Assembly (NCBI RefSeq): GCF_001264245.1
Contig: NZ_CP011339.1
Span: 4,712,001-4,776,000 of the forward strand
Direction: 5' to 3'
DNA: 64,000 bases
Source of the DNA: Microcystis panniformis FACHB-1757
GTDB taxonomy: Bacteria > Cyanobacteriota > Cyanobacteriia > Cyanobacteriales > Microcystaceae
Shown here one piece after another: positions 61,574 through 64,000 of the stretch (positions within the stretch are counted from its first letter, which is position 1; each line of letters begins with the position of its first letter). The notes under the pieces were generated by a model, which worked only from the letters and a program-made list of their open reading frames with translations, was not told the origin of the DNA and made no database searches. Both the position numbers and the translations under genes were made by a program.

Positions 61574-62713
61574 TTACCCGATGATCGCAGTGATCTGTTC
61601 AACCACGATGTCAATTTGCTCCTCGCTGATACCGGGGTACATGGGCAGAGAGACAATTTCTTCACAGAGAGTCTCTGCATGAGGAAAGTCTCCCTGTTGA
61701 TAACCCAGGTAGCGATAGGCCGGTTGCAGATGACAAGGAATCGGATAATGAATGCCGGTTTGAATACCGACGGCAGTTAATTGTTCTTGTAGTTGTTGGC
61801 GATCAACCGGACAATGGGGGAGTACGCGAATAACGTAGAGATGATAGACATGACCGGTCTCGGTTTCGTCTCGTATGGGTAAAATGCCCTTATCGGCTAA
61901 AGGAGCCAAAAGCCGGTCGTATTGTCTTGCCGCTCGCTGACGGGCCCGATTCCAGCCTTCCAGATGGGGTAATTTAACATTTAAAATGGCGGCTTGTATG
62001 CTGTCTAAACGACTATTAGTGCCGATATCGGTGTGAAAATACTTGCTCGGTGCGCCATAATTTCTTAAACTACGGGCTTTTTGGCTAATTTCGGGATCAT
62101 TGCTCACTAACATTCCGCCATTGCCAAAAGCACCTAAATTTTTACTGGGATAAAAACTAAACCCCGCCGCCACACCGACACTGCCGGCGCGATAACCTTC
62201 TCTACTGGCTAAATGGGCCTGGGCCGCATCTTCAAAGATAGTCAGATTATGGCTGCGGGCAAAATCCTCTAATTTTTGGGGTGATACCATCTGTCCGTAC
62301 AGGTGTACGGGTAGAATGGCGCGGGTGTTGGGGGTAATTTTTTGGGCGGCCGCTGCGAGGTCAATTAAGGCCGTATCGAGGTGACAATCAACTAAAACTG
62401 GTTTGGCCCCCGCTTGAATAACACCCATGAGGGTAGCGACAAAGGTATTAGCGGGGACTAGCACTTCATCCCCGGCACCGATGCCGTAAGCTTGTAAAGC
62501 CAGGGCAAGAGCAGCAGTGCCAGAAGCTACTCCCACAGCATACTCGACTCCGCAAGCTTGGGCAAAGGCGGTTTCAAATTCGGCTAAAGCTTGGCCTAAA
62601 ACAAAATCTCCTCGGTCGATAACTGTTTGGATTGCCTCGGTAATTTTTGCTTGTAGGGGCCGATTTTGCCAAGTTAAATCAACAAAGGGAACTTTGATTA
62701 AATGGGAATTCAT
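61574..62713 (-). CDS. DegT/DnrJ/EryC1/StrS sugar aminotransferase
   Basis: A 379-residue PLP-dependent aminotransferase: ASGTAALALALQAYGIG, EVLVPANTFVATLMGV, FEDAAQAHLA (Asp to the pyridine N) and SFYPSKNLGAFGNGG with the PLP lysine. Such enzymes make amino sugars for surface polysaccharides, which fits the exopolysaccharide and exosortase genes downstream on the same strand. The exact nucleotide-sugar substrate is not predictable by eye. Confidence 0.93.
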   Translation of the reverse strand: MNSHLIKVPFVDLTWQNRPLQAKITEAIQTVIDRGDFVLGQALAEFETAFAQACGVEYAVGVASGTAALALALQAYGIGAGDEVLVPANTFVATLMGVIQAGAKPVLVDCHLDTALIDLAAAAQKITPNTRAILPVHLYGQMVSPQKLEDFARSHNLTIFEDAAQAHLASREGYRAGSVGVAAGFSFYPSKNLGAFGNGGMLVSNDPEISQKARSLRNYGAPSKYFHTDIGTNSRLDSIQAAILNVKLPHLEGWNRARQRAARQYDRLLAPLADKGILPIRDETETGHVYHLYVIRVLPHCPVDRQQLQEQLTAVGIQTGIHYPIPCHLQPAYRYLGYQQGDFPHAETLCEEIVSLPMYPGISEEQIDIVVEQITAIIG

Positions 62714-63225
62714 CTATTGCTTGTTTAGGGAGATATTATTAATTATCAAGAGACTAGCATAGGTTTGATCAAGTTGTCTAGATTTGTAGGCTCTCTTGTC
62801 CTTGTGTTCTTTGTGCCTCTGTGGTTTATCCTTAATCCTTCTGGGATAACCTGAGAAAAAGTATAGGCTAGGCTAGATTCTAACCCAGCTAAACCAAGAG
62901 AGCCGATTGGTATTCAGGGGGTTTGGCCTTGACTTGGCCAAAAGAATTAAGTTGACTGCCTAGCTATTTATTTTTGCCGCCAAACTTTGAAGATAATTAC
63001 TAAGTGGGTGGGTGGAATTAAATATAAGATGAACGTAGGTTGGGCTTCGGCCGTGAGCTTTTGCCGAACGGTTGAAGCATGAAACCCAACGCCTCAAAGG
63101 ATTTAGTATAAGAAGTTAAGAACGGGAAAAGGCCAAGAGTTTTCCCGGTTTGATAAAAAGAGAGATTAATATTAAATATTTGTAAACTTTTTTGCCTAAG
63201 TTACTTTTCTATGGTATGCAAATCT
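62714..63225. other. Intergenic region with a small inverted repeat
   Basis: No gene seen. AGGTTGGGCTTC ... GAAACCCAAC (63037-63090) is a short MITE-like inverted repeat, followed by GGATTTAGTATA, a family C-type end. The stretch CCTTGTGTTCTTTGTGCCTCTG resembles a short phrase at 47.84 kb. Confidence 0.45.
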
Positions 63226-64000
63226 TTACTGCTCCGATTCGGGGGTTTCTTGGGGGGTGTCATCGTTGTTGGTTTTTGGTTCTTGTCCTTTAAAAATCGT
63301 GATAGATCGCCAAAAACCCTCTAAAAACTGATTAAAGGTCGTTTCATTGATTTTACCCGTCCAGAACAATAACACAATCACAATAAGAGCAAAGATAAAA
63401 ATAATTGTCAAAACGCTGGTAATAAACTGTACCACTGGCACAGTATTGGCAAGCACCGCAAAGATAAAAGTAACCACAGCTAAAACCAGCAACAAAGCGA
63501 GACTAGGTTTCAGGAGATTGGGAGTTTCTGGCGTTTTGGGACTCATAGGGCGATTTTCTCGGCTTTTGCGGCTACGTTCCTCCCTTTCGTCGAGATGTCT
63601 TTCTCTTTCTCTCTTAGATTCCACCCCTTCTAAGATATCGCGGATATTGTATTTGCCGCGCAAACCGGGGAGAGTTGCTTCCACGCTGCCTTGGCGATCG
63701 AGTTCTATCAGATGGAGATAATCGACGGGAACTTCTACCCCGGTGGGTTTTTCCCCTTGCAATTCTCGAATCACTAACTTTTCCTGTACGGCTAAATTAG
63801 GGATAGTAGCGTGAATTTTCTGAAAATCTGTCTTAATAATAGCTAAAAGCGCATTAGCACGGGAACCCTGGGCTTTTATGCTGATGTAGTTATCTTCCTC
63901 GTCGGCACGCACCAAAGCTTTATTAAGATCCATTGTCAGAACCACACCACTACGCCAACGCATGGTTTTATAGATCATCTGGTGATTACGGACGATAAAG
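63226..64000 (-). CDS. C-terminal part of a ROCO-like (COR-domain) protein, cut by the window edge
   Basis: The frame is open to the right edge (FIVRNHQMIYKTMRWRSGVV), so the start is outside. The visible ~257 residues begin in the C-terminal half of a COR domain (WRSGVVLTMDLNKALVRADE, ALLAIIKTDFQKIHATIP, VPVDYLHLIELDRQG). A charged coiled coil (ESKRERERHLDEREERSRKS), two membrane helices (LALLLVLAVVTFIFAVLAN, TSVLTIIFIFALIVIVLLFW) and an acidic tail follow. A Roc GTPase and leucine-rich repeats are expected upstream. A membrane-anchored ROCO protein is unusual. Confidence 0.75.
   Translation of the reverse strand, partial: FIVRNHQMIYKTMRWRSGVVLTMDLNKALVRADEEDNYISIKAQGSRANALLAIIKTDFQKIHATIPNLAVQEKLVIRELQGEKPTGVEVPVDYLHLIELDRQGSVEATLPGLRGKYNIRDILEGVESKRERERHLDEREERSRKSRENRPMSPKTPETPNLLKPSLALLLVLAVVTFIFAVLANTVPVVQFITSVLTIIFIFALIVIVLLFWTGKINETTFNQFLEGFWRSITIFKGQEPKTNNDDTPQETPESEQ

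Overview
This window looks like a bloom-forming colonial cyanobacterium, most likely a Microcystis. The reasons are a neighbouring orange carotenoid protein and fluorescence recovery protein, a guanidine hydrolase operon in the same gene order as Synechocystis, a cyanoexosortase B/PEP-CTERM system, frequent GCGATCGC (HIP1) octamers, and a very high load of MITEs and insertion sequences. No RNA operon, prophage, CRISPR array or reverse transcriptase gene was seen.

Layout. 0-5 kb holds two genes ending in formylglycine-generating-enzyme (FGE) folds, with degraded toxin-antitoxin pairs between them. 5-8.5 kb holds a DNA adenine methylase, a DUF1400-like exported protein, frp and ocp. 8.7-14.1 kb is a minus-strand guanidine operon: guanidine-I riboswitch, gdmH, a HypA/HypB-like nickel chaperone pair and an ABC importer whose permease is frameshifted. 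14.3-18.8 kb is a STAND-type pair (AAA ATPase, then NB-ARC-TPR) followed by a truncated toxin-antitoxin pair. 18.9-23.7 kb is mostly housekeeping (YraQ-like permease, pabB, an ABC1 kinase). 23.8-32.2 kb is an insertion graveyard in which one HEPN gene has been hit by several elements. 32.7-41.5 kb holds an rRNA pseudouridine synthase, a rodZ-like gene, an ARH-fold protein, an aldo/keto reductase and an RND efflux pair. 41.8-44.4 kb is a TnpB element sitting directly against the start codon of a TIR-FGE gene. 44.7-52.8 kb holds aspS, an aldolase-family gene, a DUF3598 gene, panD, a frameshifted arsA/get3 homologue and cobK. 52.9-62.7 kb holds a PEP-CTERM protein, a 154-bp tandem array, a GHL10 protein, a Wzc/Wza pair, cyanoexosortase B with its partner, and a DegT aminotransferase. 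The right edge carries the C-terminal end of a ROCO-like (COR) protein.

The main find is three genes (SAV_2336-like-FGE, FGE alone, TIR-FGE) whose last ~40 codons carry the mark of diversity-generating retroelement (DGR) variable repeats. All 50 or so variable codons end in C or T, and synonymous wobble differences fit a template A. Two of the three share an identical 3' invariant segment. No template or reverse transcriptase is visible here, so the targets would be diversified in trans. With the STAND pair, the HEPN relic and the COR protein, this looks like a set of conflict or signalling receptors with a retroelement-diversified sensor.

A second find is a 353-bp non-autonomous element present in three virtually identical copies. 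It has the ends of the local TnpB element but carries a conserved, structured-looking interior instead of a gene. All four related elements insert directly beside TCAT, and two of them lie exactly at an ATGA start codon.

A caution: at least seven reading-frame breaks here are each repaired by adding one base to a homopolymer run. Some apparent pseudogenes may therefore be sequencing artefacts.
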